Positions 57,207 through 64,000 of a stretch of 64,000 bases of DNA are shown one piece after another (position 1 is the stretch's first letter; every line of letters starts with the position of its first letter). Both the position numbers and the translations under genes were made by a program. The notes beneath the pieces were generated by a model. It saw only the letters and a program-made list of their open reading frames with translations, was not told the origin of the DNA and searched no databases. The stretch is from Achromobacter seleniivolatilans. GTDB taxonomy: Bacteria; Pseudomonadota; Gammaproteobacteria; Burkholderiales; Burkholderiaceae_B. The stretch spans positions 3,348,001 to 3,412,000 of the forward strand of contig NZ_CP132976.1 of assembly GCF_030864005.1 (NCBI RefSeq), in the 5' to 3' direction.

Positions 57207-58193
57207 TTACATGCGGGCGAGTACCGAACCCCAGGTGAATCCGCCGCCTACGCCTTGCATCAGGATGAGTTGGCCCGGTTTGACGCGGCCATCGCGGCGT
57301 GCGGCATCCAGGGCCAGCGGCACACTGGCTGCCGACGTATTGGCGTGGCTATCAACGGTAATGACGACTTTTTCGACCGGCACCGCAAGCTTGCGCGCCA
57401 GGAAATTCAGGATGCGTACGTTGGCCTGATGAGGGATCAGCCAATCGATGTCACTGAGTTCGATGCCGGCTTCTGCGCACGTGTCGCGTGCGGAGCGATC
57501 CAGCACGGTAACGGCTTGCTTGAAGACGGCCTGTCCATCCATGCGCAAGAACGGATCGCCGGTCACGTCGCCATAGGCGACATTACCTGCTGCGCTCAGG
57601 ATCTTCATCTGGCTGCCGTCGGCATGCAATTGCGCGGCGATGATGCCGGGCTTGTCGGATGCCTTGAGCACCACGGCGCCCGCGCCATCACCAAACAGCA
57701 CGCAAGTGCCTCGGTCATTCCAGTCGAGGATGCGCGAGAACACTTCAGCGCCAATGACCAATGCGCAACGAGCGCGGCCGGCGCGAATGAAGCTGTCGGC
57801 AGTGGTCAGCGCGTAGACAAAACCGCTGCACACAGCCTGCACATCGAATGCCGCCGAACCCTTGGCGCCCAAATTGGCCTGCACCAGGCAAGCCGTGCTG
57901 GGAAATACGAAATCCGGGGTGGACGTCGCCACCACGATGAGATCGATTTCAGAAGCATCAACGCCAGCATCCGCCAACGCGCGGCGCGAAGCCTCGGTCG
58001 CGAGATGGCTAGTCGTAACGCCACGGTCGGCCAGGTGGCGCTGACGGATGCCCGTGCGCTCAACGATCCATTCATCGGAAGTAGCGATATCGCGCGTCGC
58101 CAGTTCCGCTGCCAGTTCGTCATTCGAAACCACGCGTTCCGGCAAGAAGCTGCCGGTGCCCGCGATCACGGAATATTTCATTGCGGTATCCAT
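57207..58193 (-). CDS. fabH: Beta-ketoacyl-ACP synthase III
   Basis: A 328-residue initiating condensing enzyme that joins acetyl-CoA and malonyl-ACP. The catalytic Cys122 is in [10 protein letters not shown]; His and Asn are in IPHQANVRI and the SHANTSAAS segment. I take ATG 58193, nine bases after GGGGA; its first base is the last base of the plsX stop, so the genes overlap. An inner ATG at 58181 (MKYSVIAG) is also possible. Confidence 0.96.
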   Translation of the reverse strand: MDTAMKYSVIAGTGSFLPERVVSNDELAAELATRDIATSDEWIVERTGIRQRHLADRGVTTSHLATEASRRALADAGVDASEIDLIVVATSTPDFVFPSTACLVQANLGAKGSAAFDVQAVCSGFVYALTTADSFIRAGRARCALVIGAEVFSRILDWNDRGTCVLFGDGAGAVVLKASDKPGIIAAQLHADGSQMKILSAAGNVAYGDVTGDPFLRMDGQAVFKQAVTVLDRSARDTCAEAGIELSDIDWLIPHQANVRILNFLARKLAVPVEKVVITVDSHANTSAASVPLALDAARRDGRVKPGQLILMQGVGGGFTWGSVLARM

Positions 58194-59260
58194 CAAGCGG
58201 TGTCCCCAGCCACGTTCGGCGCGGGCGTGTTATTGCCCTCGCCAGATTGAACGCGCTTGGTAATCTGAGCGACCGTTTGAGCGGTGCGCTCCAGCAGTTT
58301 ACTCACGACGGCTTCGCGGGCACGTTGCAACGCAAAACCGTAGGCGTAGACATCCGCGGAGCCATGGCTCTTGATGACCACGCCACGCAGGCCCAGCAAC
58401 GCGGCCCCGTTATAGCGCCGGTTGTCGACACGGTTGCGCAGTCGGTTCAGAACCGGCTTGGCCAACGCGCCGGCCAACAGCGTGATCAGATTGCGTTTGA
58501 ACTCTTCGCGGATGACGCTGGACAGCATCTTCGCCAACCCTTCAACCGACTTGAGCACGACGTTGCCAACGAATCCGTCGCAAACGACGACGTCGACCGT
58601 GCCCTTGAAGATGTCATTGCCTTCCACGTTGCCGTAGAAATTCAAGGGGCTGTTGCGCAGAAGCTCGGCGGCTTCTTTGACAACCTCATTGCCCTTGATG
58701 ACTTCTTCGCCGATGTTGAGCAAGCCCACGGTGGGATTCTCGCGATGGTCTACCGCCTGCGACAGCGCGGCGCCCATGATGGCGAATTGCAAAAGGTGCT
58801 CGGCCGTGCAGTCCACATTCGCACCAAGGTCCAGCACCGTCGTAGCGCGGCCCGTTTGGTTCGGAATGGACGTGGCGATCGCCGGGCGGTCTATGCCATC
58901 CAGCGTTTTGAGCACGTAGCGGGAAATGGCCATCCAGGCGCCGGTGTTGCCCGCAGAAACGCAGGCGTCGGCGCGCCCGTCCTTGACGGACTGGGCGGCC
59001 AGGCGCATGGAGGAGTCTTTTTTGCGGCGCAGGGCGACCTCGACAGGGTCGTCCATGGTGACGACTTCAGAAGCCGCCACGATTTCCATACGGTCGCGCG
59101 CAACCCCGCGGTGCTCAGAGAGCGCCGCTTCGATCGCGTCGGGAAGCCCGACCAGCAATAGCCGGGTATCCGGAAATTGCCGGGCGAACTCGATCGCAGC
59201 CGGAATCGTGACGGGCAGACCGAAGTCTCCGCCCATACAGTCTATGGCGATGCGTATCAC
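58193..59260 (-). CDS. plsX: Phosphate acyltransferase PlsX
   Basis: A 355-residue enzyme that makes acyl-phosphate from acyl-ACP for phosphatidic acid synthesis. [14 protein letters not shown] at the start and [32 protein letters not shown] are family signatures. It lies 59 bases after rpmF and overlaps fabH by one base, the conserved yceD-rpmF-plsX-fab order. Confidence 0.96.
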   Translation of the reverse strand: MIRIAIDCMGGDFGLPVTIPAAIEFARQFPDTRLLLVGLPDAIEAALSEHRGVARDRMEIVAASEVVTMDDPVEVALRRKKDSSMRLAAQSVKDGRADACVSAGNTGAWMAISRYVLKTLDGIDRPAIATSIPNQTGRATTVLDLGANVDCTAEHLLQFAIMGAALSQAVDHRENPTVGLLNIGEEVIKGNEVVKEAAELLRNSPLNFYGNVEGNDIFKGTVDVVVCDGFVGNVVLKSVEGLAKMLSSVIREEFKRNLITLLAGALAKPVLNRLRNRVDNRRYNGAALLGLRGVVIKSHGSADVYAYGFALQRAREAVVSKLLERTAQTVAQITKRVQSGEGNNTPAPNVAGDTA

Positions 59261-59319
59261 GGGTGCCAGGTATCAGCGTGCAGCCGAATTGGTCCGAGTA
59301 CGAGTTCGGCCCGGGGGCC

Positions 59320-59502
59320 TTATTCGTCGGCCTTGGTCTTCAGGACCTTGCGGCCACGATAAAAGCCGTTGGGGCTGATGTGGTGACGCAGATGCGTTTC
59401 GCCGGTGTTCGGCTCGATCGCCGTCGACGGGCTGACCAGAAAATCATGCGAACGGTGCATACCGCGCTTGGAGGGGGACTTCTTGTTTTGTTGAACGGCC
59501 AT
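59320..59502 (-). CDS. rpmF: Ribosomal protein bL32
   Basis: A 60-residue, basic ribosomal protein of the large subunit. [21 protein letters not shown] is the canonical start. Cysteines of the zinc-ribbon form are absent, so this is the zinc-independent type. It lies 52 bases after yceD. Confidence 0.97.
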   Translation of the reverse strand: MAVQQNKKSPSKRGMHRSHDFLVSPSTAIEPNTGETHLRHHISPNGFYRGRKVLKTKADE

Positions 59503-59554
59503 GATGACTCCTAGAAACGGGGCGCATTGTACGCCATGCGGCCCGATGTTGATC

Positions 59555-60145
59555 TCAATCTTTGTGCTTCAGTTGTTCCAGCACCGCAAACGGCGACGGA
59601 CGCTTGACAGCGGGTTCCTCAGGAACTTCGCTGACGTTGGCCTGCGCGCCCGGGCATACTTCATGCTTGGGCACATACGGAACGCTCAGAATGAGCTCAT
59701 CTTCAACCTGGGCCAGCAGGTCAAAATGATGTGAACCCACCACCTTTTCAGGCTGGTTGGACACAAAACCATTTCCTTCTTCGTCTTCTTCGTCCTCGCC
59801 GGCAAAACCATTGGTGTGTTCACCGTTGGTAAAACCATCATCGAGATCGGCTTCGGACTTGACCAGCTGCAAGAGGACTTCGCTATCAATCGGATGCACA
59901 AACGGCGTATTGCACCGCTGGCAGACCAGCACCGGATTCGCCTGCACGTGAACGTGCAAGAGGGGTCGGCCAAGCAACAGGCCAGACTTACCTATTTCAC
60001 CACGCACAGACCATGTCACAAGCCCGGCATCGCCCAGCGGTTGTTCGGGTAACCCTTCAACCGCGCGCGAAAACCGCACAAGAGGTATGGTGCCATGCGC
60101 TTCCTTGCCCGAATGGGCAAATGCGAATGCATCGATGCGCTTAAT
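59555..60145 (-). CDS. YceD/DUF177 family protein with probable ATT start
   Basis: YceD-family protein (DUF177), linked in other organisms to rRNA metabolism. CQRC near the middle and [24 protein letters not shown] and [14 protein letters not shown] at the end are diagnostic. A GTG at 60079 would lack the conserved N-terminus. The frame stays open upstream and reads [18 protein letters not shown], which fits YceD proteins; it begins at ATT (60143-60145) preceded by AAAGGA with a six-base gap. No ATG, GTG or TTG exists in frame between the upstream stop and that ATT. I annotate 196 residues from the ATT. AUU starts are known from infC, so the case is plausible, not proven. Confidence 0.8.
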   Translation of the reverse strand: MKRIDAFAFAHSGKEAHGTIPLVRFSRAVEGLPEQPLGDAGLVTWSVRGEIGKSGLLLGRPLLHVHVQANPVLVCQRCNTPFVHPIDSEVLLQLVKSEADLDDGFTNGEHTNGFAGEDEEDEEGNGFVSNQPEKVVGSHHFDLLAQVEDELILSVPYVPKHEVCPGAQANVSEVPEEPAVKRPSPFAVLEQLKHKD

Positions 60146-60210
60146 GTTGAGTCCTTTGCATTTACGGGTGTTTGCGCTTACTCAAGAAAAGCTCAAAGCT
60201 TGGAGCCTGC

Positions 60211-60268
60211 AAATCTTATTGGTCCAAATCTTATTGGTCCAAAACCTGTGGTCCAAAATCTTGGGTCC
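60211..60268. repeat. Four-copy tandem repeat upstream of yceD
   Basis: Two perfect copies of the 15-mer AAATCTTATTGGTCC (60211 and 60226) are followed by two degenerate 14-base copies (60241, AAAACCTGTGGTCC, and 60255, AAAATCTTGGGTCC). On the minus strand the array holds TTGGAC (60237-60242) and TAAGAT (60213-60218) with an 18-base spacer, a plausible sigma-70 promoter 68 bases before the yceD ATT start. Confidence 0.7.
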
Positions 60269-60352
60269 AACCTGCGGCCCATAGAGTTCGCTGCAAAAAT
60301 CCCGCAAAACGTTAGATAATACTGCGATCCATGCACCAACGTCAAATAACGT

Positions 60353-60955
60353 ATGCCTTTAAAGCCTAGCCTGATCCTCGCGTCCAGCTCGCGTTACCGC
60401 AAAGAACTGCTGTCTCGCCTGCGCCTGCCCTTCACGGCCATTTCACCGGATGTGGACGAAACGCCACACCCGGGCGAAACGCCTGAAGCGCTGGCCCTGC
60501 GCCTGTCGGTCGCCAAGGCCATGGCGGTAGCCGCCCACCACCCTGGCAGCATCATTATTGGCTCGGATCAGGTGGCCACTATCGACGGCCAACCTATCGG
60601 CAAACCCGGGGACTTTGTGCGAGCCCAGGCCCAGTTGCGGACGCTTTCCGGGCAAATGGTGGAATTCCACAGCGCTCTGGCGGTCACGGACGGCCTGCGA
60701 GTGGAAAAAGCCGACATCATCACGCGCTGCCGCTTCCGCTCGCTGTCGGAACACGCCATCGAAACGTATCTGCGCGCCGAAGAACCGTACGATACCGCAG
60801 GCAGCGCCAAGGCGGAAAGCCTGGGCATCGCGCTGATGGAAAGCATTCAGAGCGACGACCCGACCGCTATTATCGGCCTGCCGCTGATCGAACTGACGCG
60901 GATGCTGGTTCTGTTTGGGCTAGACCCGCTAGATGCACCGGGAGCCCCCCAATGA
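60353..60955 (+). CDS. Maf-like nucleoside triphosphate pyrophosphatase
   Basis: A 200-residue house-cleaning pyrophosphatase of the Maf family (YceF-like), which hydrolyses modified or non-canonical nucleoside triphosphates. ILASSSRYRKELLSRL is the N-terminal signature; SPDVDE and GSDQV are in the phosphate-binding site and EEPYDTAGSAK is conserved. The last four bases overlap the following methyltransferase gene. Divergent from the yceD-fab operon. Confidence 0.92.
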   Translation: MPLKPSLILASSSRYRKELLSRLRLPFTAISPDVDETPHPGETPEALALRLSVAKAMAVAAHHPGSIIIGSDQVATIDGQPIGKPGDFVRAQAQLRTLSGQMVEFHSALAVTDGLRVEKADIITRCRFRSLSEHAIETYLRAEEPYDTAGSAKAESLGIALMESIQSDDPTAIIGLPLIELTRMLVLFGLDPLDAPGAPQ

Positions 60956-61662
60956 GCGGCGCCCTGCATTTGATCCCAGTCAGCCTGGGAGACTCTCCGC
61001 CCGAACGCTGGCTACCTGCCGACGTTCGCGCTCTGGCTGGCCGGCTCGACACCTACATCGCTGAAAACGCAAAGACGGCGCGCGCCTTTCTCAAATTGAT
61101 CGGCACCACCCGCCCGTTGCAGGAAATCACCATCCACACCCTGACCGACAAGGCCGATGCCAACCAGATCAAGGCCTGGCTGGAACCGGTTAAGAAAGGC
61201 GCGGAAATCGGCCTGGTTTCCGAAGCGGGCTGCCCGGCCGTGGCCGATCCTGGCGCAAAGGTGGTGGACGCTGCGCACCGTTTGGGCATTGCGGTCAAAC
61301 CATGGGTGGGGCCATCCTCCATCCTGTTGGGCCTGATGGCAAGCGGCCTGGACGGCCAGCGCTTCGCCTTCCACGGCTACGCGCCCGTCGACCCCGCCGA
61401 GCGCGCCAAGCAATTGAAAGCCTGGGAACAACTCTCCGCGAAGCAGAACCAGACCCAGTTGCTGATCGAAACGCCCTACCGCAACGCAGCGATGTTCACC
61501 ACGCTGCTGGCCAGCCTGAAAGGCGATACCAAACTGTGTGTCGCCCGCTCGGTCACCACTGACGACGAATGGGTCGTCACCCACACCGTGGCAGACTGGA
61601 AAAAGCTGCCCGCGCCCCAGCTCGACAAATTGCCCACGCTGTTCCTTTTCCTGGCCCGCTGA
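60952..61662 (+). CDS. Tetrapyrrole-methylase-type SAM-dependent methyltransferase
   Basis: A 236-residue protein of the tetrapyrrole (corrin/porphyrin) methylase superfamily, related to RsmI, which modifies C1402 of 16S rRNA. LISEAGCPAVADPG-like segment GLVSEAGCPAVADPGAKVVDAA is the family loop, followed by VGPSSILLGLMASGL. It is shorter than true RsmI (about 285) and lacks the C-terminal extension, so the target is uncertain. ATGA overlap with maf. Confidence 0.88.
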   Translation: MSGALHLIPVSLGDSPPERWLPADVRALAGRLDTYIAENAKTARAFLKLIGTTRPLQEITIHTLTDKADANQIKAWLEPVKKGAEIGLVSEAGCPAVADPGAKVVDAAHRLGIAVKPWVGPSSILLGLMASGLDGQRFAFHGYAPVDPAERAKQLKAWEQLSAKQNQTQLLIETPYRNAAMFTTLLASLKGDTKLCVARSVTTDDEWVVTHTVADWKKLPAPQLDKLPTLFLFLAR

Positions 61663-61667
61663 ACCCC

Positions 61668-62453
61668 ATGTTTCGTCTTATCACCACACTGCTGGCCACA
61701 GCAGTCCTGGCAGGGTGCGCCGCGCGCGGCCCCGCCGGTTTGAATCTCGACACATCTGTCACCGCAGTCAGCCAGGCCAGCCGCGTGCGCAGCATTGTTC
61801 TGCACTACACCAGCGTTGACGACGCCAAGTCGATGCAGCTCCTGTCGCAGGGTAAAGTCAGTTCGCACTACCTGATCAACGAGTCTGGCCGCGCCTACCG
61901 GCTGGTCGATGAAAGCCGCGCCGCCTGGCATGCCGGCGCCAGTTCCTGGTATGGCAACATCGCGATGAACAGCACGTCCATCGGGATCGAGATCGTGAAT
62001 GCGGGCTGGACCGAAGGCACCGATGGCAAGCCTGTCTGGCACGCCTATGACGACCGTCAGGTGCGCGCACTGACCATATTGCTTCGGGACATCATCCAGC
62101 GCCATGGCATCGCCCCTGAGAACGTCGTGGGCCATAGTGACATTGCGCCGCAGCGGAAGGTGGACCCGGGCCCGCTGTTTCCATGGAAGGCGCTGGCGCA
62201 GGCTGGCATCGGCCGCTGGTATGACGAAAGCGGCGCTGCTTCCCACCTGGCGCGCTTACAAGTACAGGGCACACCAGATGTGACCTGGTTCCAGAAGCAG
62301 TTGGCGCGGCTAGGTTATGCGTGCCCCCAGGACGGCACGCTGGACCGCGCCACGATCAACACGCTGGCAGCCTTCCAAATGCACTACCGGCCCGCGCTAC
62401 ACGATGGCCAGCCCGACGCCGAAACCGCTGCGATCATGTTGGCCATTCTGTAG
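61668..62453 (+). CDS. N-acetylmuramoyl-L-alanine amidase lipoprotein (AmiD-like)
   Basis: A 261-residue zinc amidase that cleaves the MurNAc-L-Ala bond of peptidoglycan. The signal ends in a lipobox LAGC (Cys17), so it should be outer-membrane anchored. The amidase_2 domain (about 38-170) shows His46 (VLHYT), His156 (VGHSDIAP) and Asp166 as zinc ligands, with Glu108 near the active site. A PGRP-associated peptidoglycan-binding helix bundle (about 205-258) follows. It starts five bases after the methyltransferase stop. Confidence 0.93.
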   Translation: MFRLITTLLATAVLAGCAARGPAGLNLDTSVTAVSQASRVRSIVLHYTSVDDAKSMQLLSQGKVSSHYLINESGRAYRLVDESRAAWHAGASSWYGNIAMNSTSIGIEIVNAGWTEGTDGKPVWHAYDDRQVRALTILLRDIIQRHGIAPENVVGHSDIAPQRKVDPGPLFPWKALAQAGIGRWYDESGAASHLARLQVQGTPDVTWFQKQLARLGYACPQDGTLDRATINTLAAFQMHYRPALHDGQPDAETAAIMLAIL

Positions 62454-62484
62454 TTCCTGATGGAAGCGGCGGCCGCAGCGGCTA

Positions 62485-63135
62485 TCACGACCGCCGCCGC
62501 CACCACACGACCAGGCGCCAGCCCAGCAGCAACGCCAGCACGGCGGCATACAGCGCGGGCTGGGTCAGGTCGTTCTTGCCTGCCTTGTGCCACCAAAAAT
62601 GCAGAACAGCCAGCAGGCCGATGACATAAATGGCGCGATGCAACTGCTGCCAGCGCTTACCCAGCTTGCGCATCGCCCATTGCGTGGACGTTGCCGCCAA
62701 TGCCGTCATCAGCACGAAGGCGGAAAAACCCACCATGATGAAGGGGCGCTCCCCGATGTCCTGCAACATTGCCGACGGATCGAATCCGCGATCCCACCAC
62801 ACCCAGGCCATGAAGTGCATGGCCCCGTAGAAAAAAGCGAAGAGACCGCACATGCGCCGCACCCTCACCAGCGCCGGCTGGCCGGTCAAACGGCGCAAGG
62901 GGGTAATCGCCAAGGTAACGAGCAGACAGACGAGCGTCCACGTGCCCGATGACCGGGTCAGAAATTCGACGGGATTGGCCGTCAGGCCATTATTCACGCC
63001 CAGCCATACCCATCTCGCGAAAGGTGTCAGCCCAAGCAGGAACAACAAGGGCTTGAAGCGCCCGATCGTCCGGGCCGACAGCTGCGGCTTGCGCGGCGGC
63101 GCGGCCGGGACCGCTTGCGATGTGCCCTCAGCCAT
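62485..63135 (-). CDS. msrQ: Haem-binding membrane subunit MsrQ
   Basis: A 216-residue membrane protein (formerly YedZ) with about six helices, which passes electrons from the quinone pool to MsrP for repair of oxidised methionine in periplasmic proteins. Conserved histidine region is GAMHFMAWVWWD near 108-118, and FLTRSSGTWTLVCLLVTLAITPLRRLTG precedes it. Immediately downstream of msrP, seven bases away. Confidence 0.93.
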   Translation of the reverse strand: MAEGTSQAVPAAPPRKPQLSARTIGRFKPLLFLLGLTPFARWVWLGVNNGLTANPVEFLTRSSGTWTLVCLLVTLAITPLRRLTGQPALVRVRRMCGLFAFFYGAMHFMAWVWWDRGFDPSAMLQDIGERPFIMVGFSAFVLMTALAATSTQWAMRKLGKRWQQLHRAIYVIGLLAVLHFWWHKAGKNDLTQPALYAAVLALLLGWRLVVWWRRRS

Positions 63136-63142
63136 AGACGCC

Positions 63143-64000
63143 TCAGTAATTCGCTTTCAGGTCCATGCCCTGGTAGAGCGAGGCAACCTGTTCGCCATAA
63201 CCGTTGAACATCAACGTCTTGCGCTTGGGGCTGAACAGGCCGTCCTCGCCGATACGGCGCTCGGTTGCCTGGCTCCAGCGCGGATGCGCCACGTTCGGGT
63301 TCACGTTGGCATAGAAGCCGTATTCCTGCGGCGCCGCCTTGATCCAGGATGAAACAGGCAACTTTTCAACCAGCCTGATCTTCACCAGGGACTTGGCCGA
63401 TTTGAAACCGTATTTCCAGGGCACCGCCAGACGCAGAGGCGCCCCATTCTGATTCGGCAGCACTTTCCCGTACACGCCAAAGACCAGCATGGCCAGCGGA
63501 TTCATGGCCTCGTCGATCCGCAGGCCCTCAACATATGGCCAATCCAGAATGCCGGTACGCACGCCCGGCATGTTCTCGCGCTGCACGGCAGTGACAAATT
63601 CGACGTATTTGGCGTTACCAGTGGGCTCGACCTGCTTGAGCAATTCGGATACCGAATAGCCCACCCAGGGAATCACCATGGACCAGCCCTCGACACAGCG
63701 CAGGCGGTAGACGCGCTCCTGCATTGGCGCCAGCTTCAGCAGCTCTTCGATGGTGAACGTACGCGGCCGGGCAACCTCGCCTTCGACACTGACCGCCCAC
63801 GGGCGGGTCTGCAACTTGCCGGCGTTGGCGGCTGGGTCAGCTTTATCAACCCCGAATTCGTAGTAGTTGTTGTAGGACGTGACGTCGGCCAGCGGGGTCT
63901 GTTTATCCATGACACTGAATGCAGCATCGGGCTTGCCCGTCAATACGCCTGCATCTTGCGCGGAGGCGCCCTGCGCAAAGGCGCTGCGCGCGGTCCAGCC
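63143..64000 (-). CDS. msrP: Periplasmic methionine sulfoxide reductase MsrP, N-terminus cut off
   Basis: Molybdopterin catalytic subunit (formerly YedY). The frame is open to the window edge, so the N-terminus with the Tat signal lies outside; visible sequence begins just before [10 protein letters not shown], the likely signal-peptide end. [17 protein letters not shown] contains the conserved Mo-ligand cysteine; [24 protein letters not shown] is typical. It repairs methionine sulfoxide in envelope proteins together with MsrQ. Confidence 0.95.
   Translation of the reverse strand, partial: GWTARSAFAQGASAQDAGVLTGKPDAAFSVMDKQTPLADVTSYNNYYEFGVDKADPAANAGKLQTRPWAVSVEGEVARPRTFTIEELLKLAPMQERVYRLRCVEGWSMVIPWVGYSVSELLKQVEPTGNAKYVEFVTAVQRENMPGVRTGILDWPYVEGLRIDEAMNPLAMLVFGVYGKVLPNQNGAPLRLAVPWKYGFKSAKSLVKIRLVEKLPVSSWIKAAPQEYGFYANVNPNVAHPRWSQATERRIGEDGLFSPKRKTLMFNGYGEQVASLYQGMDLKANY

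Noticed and set aside
59555..60079. GTG start for yceD
   Set aside because: It removes conserved N-terminal sequence and has no Shine-Dalgarno at the right distance; the ATT at 60145 fits better.

Overview
The window is chromosomal DNA of a high-GC betaproteobacterium. Gene content and protein character point to the Burkholderiales family Alcaligenaceae (Bordetella/Achromobacter-like); the genus is an inference from recall of protein families, not from a search. The DNA is densely coding, with long antisense shadow frames typical of high GC. I saw no rRNA, tRNA, CRISPR array, prophage or insertion sequence. Two genes run off the ends: enolase (left) and the molybdopterin subunit MsrP (right).

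Left part (1-15.5 kb): pyrG, a DUF1330 protein and eno form one leftward unit. A lone multi-pass membrane protein faces the other way. A nine-gene leftward peptide-salvage operon follows: an RpiR-type regulator, isoaspartyl peptidase, the dual ATPase, binding protein and two permeases of a Gsi/Dpp-type peptide importer, then three unusual peptidases (P1/DmpA family, M55 D-aminopeptidase family, M24 aminopeptidase P family). The spacer upstream of the regulator carries three palindromes.

Middle (15.7-44.1 kb): metabolic and accessory genes. They include a GNAT protein, the two CoA-transferase subunits, a hotdog thioesterase, ETF-ubiquinone oxidoreductase, an SDR/P450-like/ABM-monooxygenase trio, threonine aldolase, a DMT exporter and acs. 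Then come a tightly overlapping prpE / HbpS-GlcG-like / UMF1-type transporter operon, an NlpC/P60 lipoprotein, a DUF2325 gene under a probable Fur box, cysB, and mmsA with a Liv-type binding protein and a divergent LysR regulator. This part ends with lptF divergent from pepA-holC, a Bax-inhibitor-1-like protein, a Tat-exported aldo/keto reductase and an ADP/ATP-carrier-type transporter.

Right part (44.1-64 kb): conserved housekeeping operons read leftward. yceD-rpmF-plsX-fabH-fabD-fabG-acpP-fabF runs into a YgfX-like gene, then rpoE-rseA-rseB-degP, a terminator pair, and lepA-lepB-rnc-era-recO. This links lipid synthesis, the envelope-stress sigma factor and its regulators, protein export and RNA processing in one direction. 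On the other strand maf, a tetrapyrrole-methylase-type methyltransferase and an AmiD-like amidase converge on msrQ-msrP.

The most notable points are: yceD appears to start at an ATT codon behind an ideal Shine-Dalgarno, next to a four-copy tandem repeat that contains a plausible promoter; the extended gsi operon with peptidases for isoaspartyl, beta/D- and prolyl bonds; several clean palindromic operator candidates; a P450 relative with degenerate catalytic motifs; and a short RecO.
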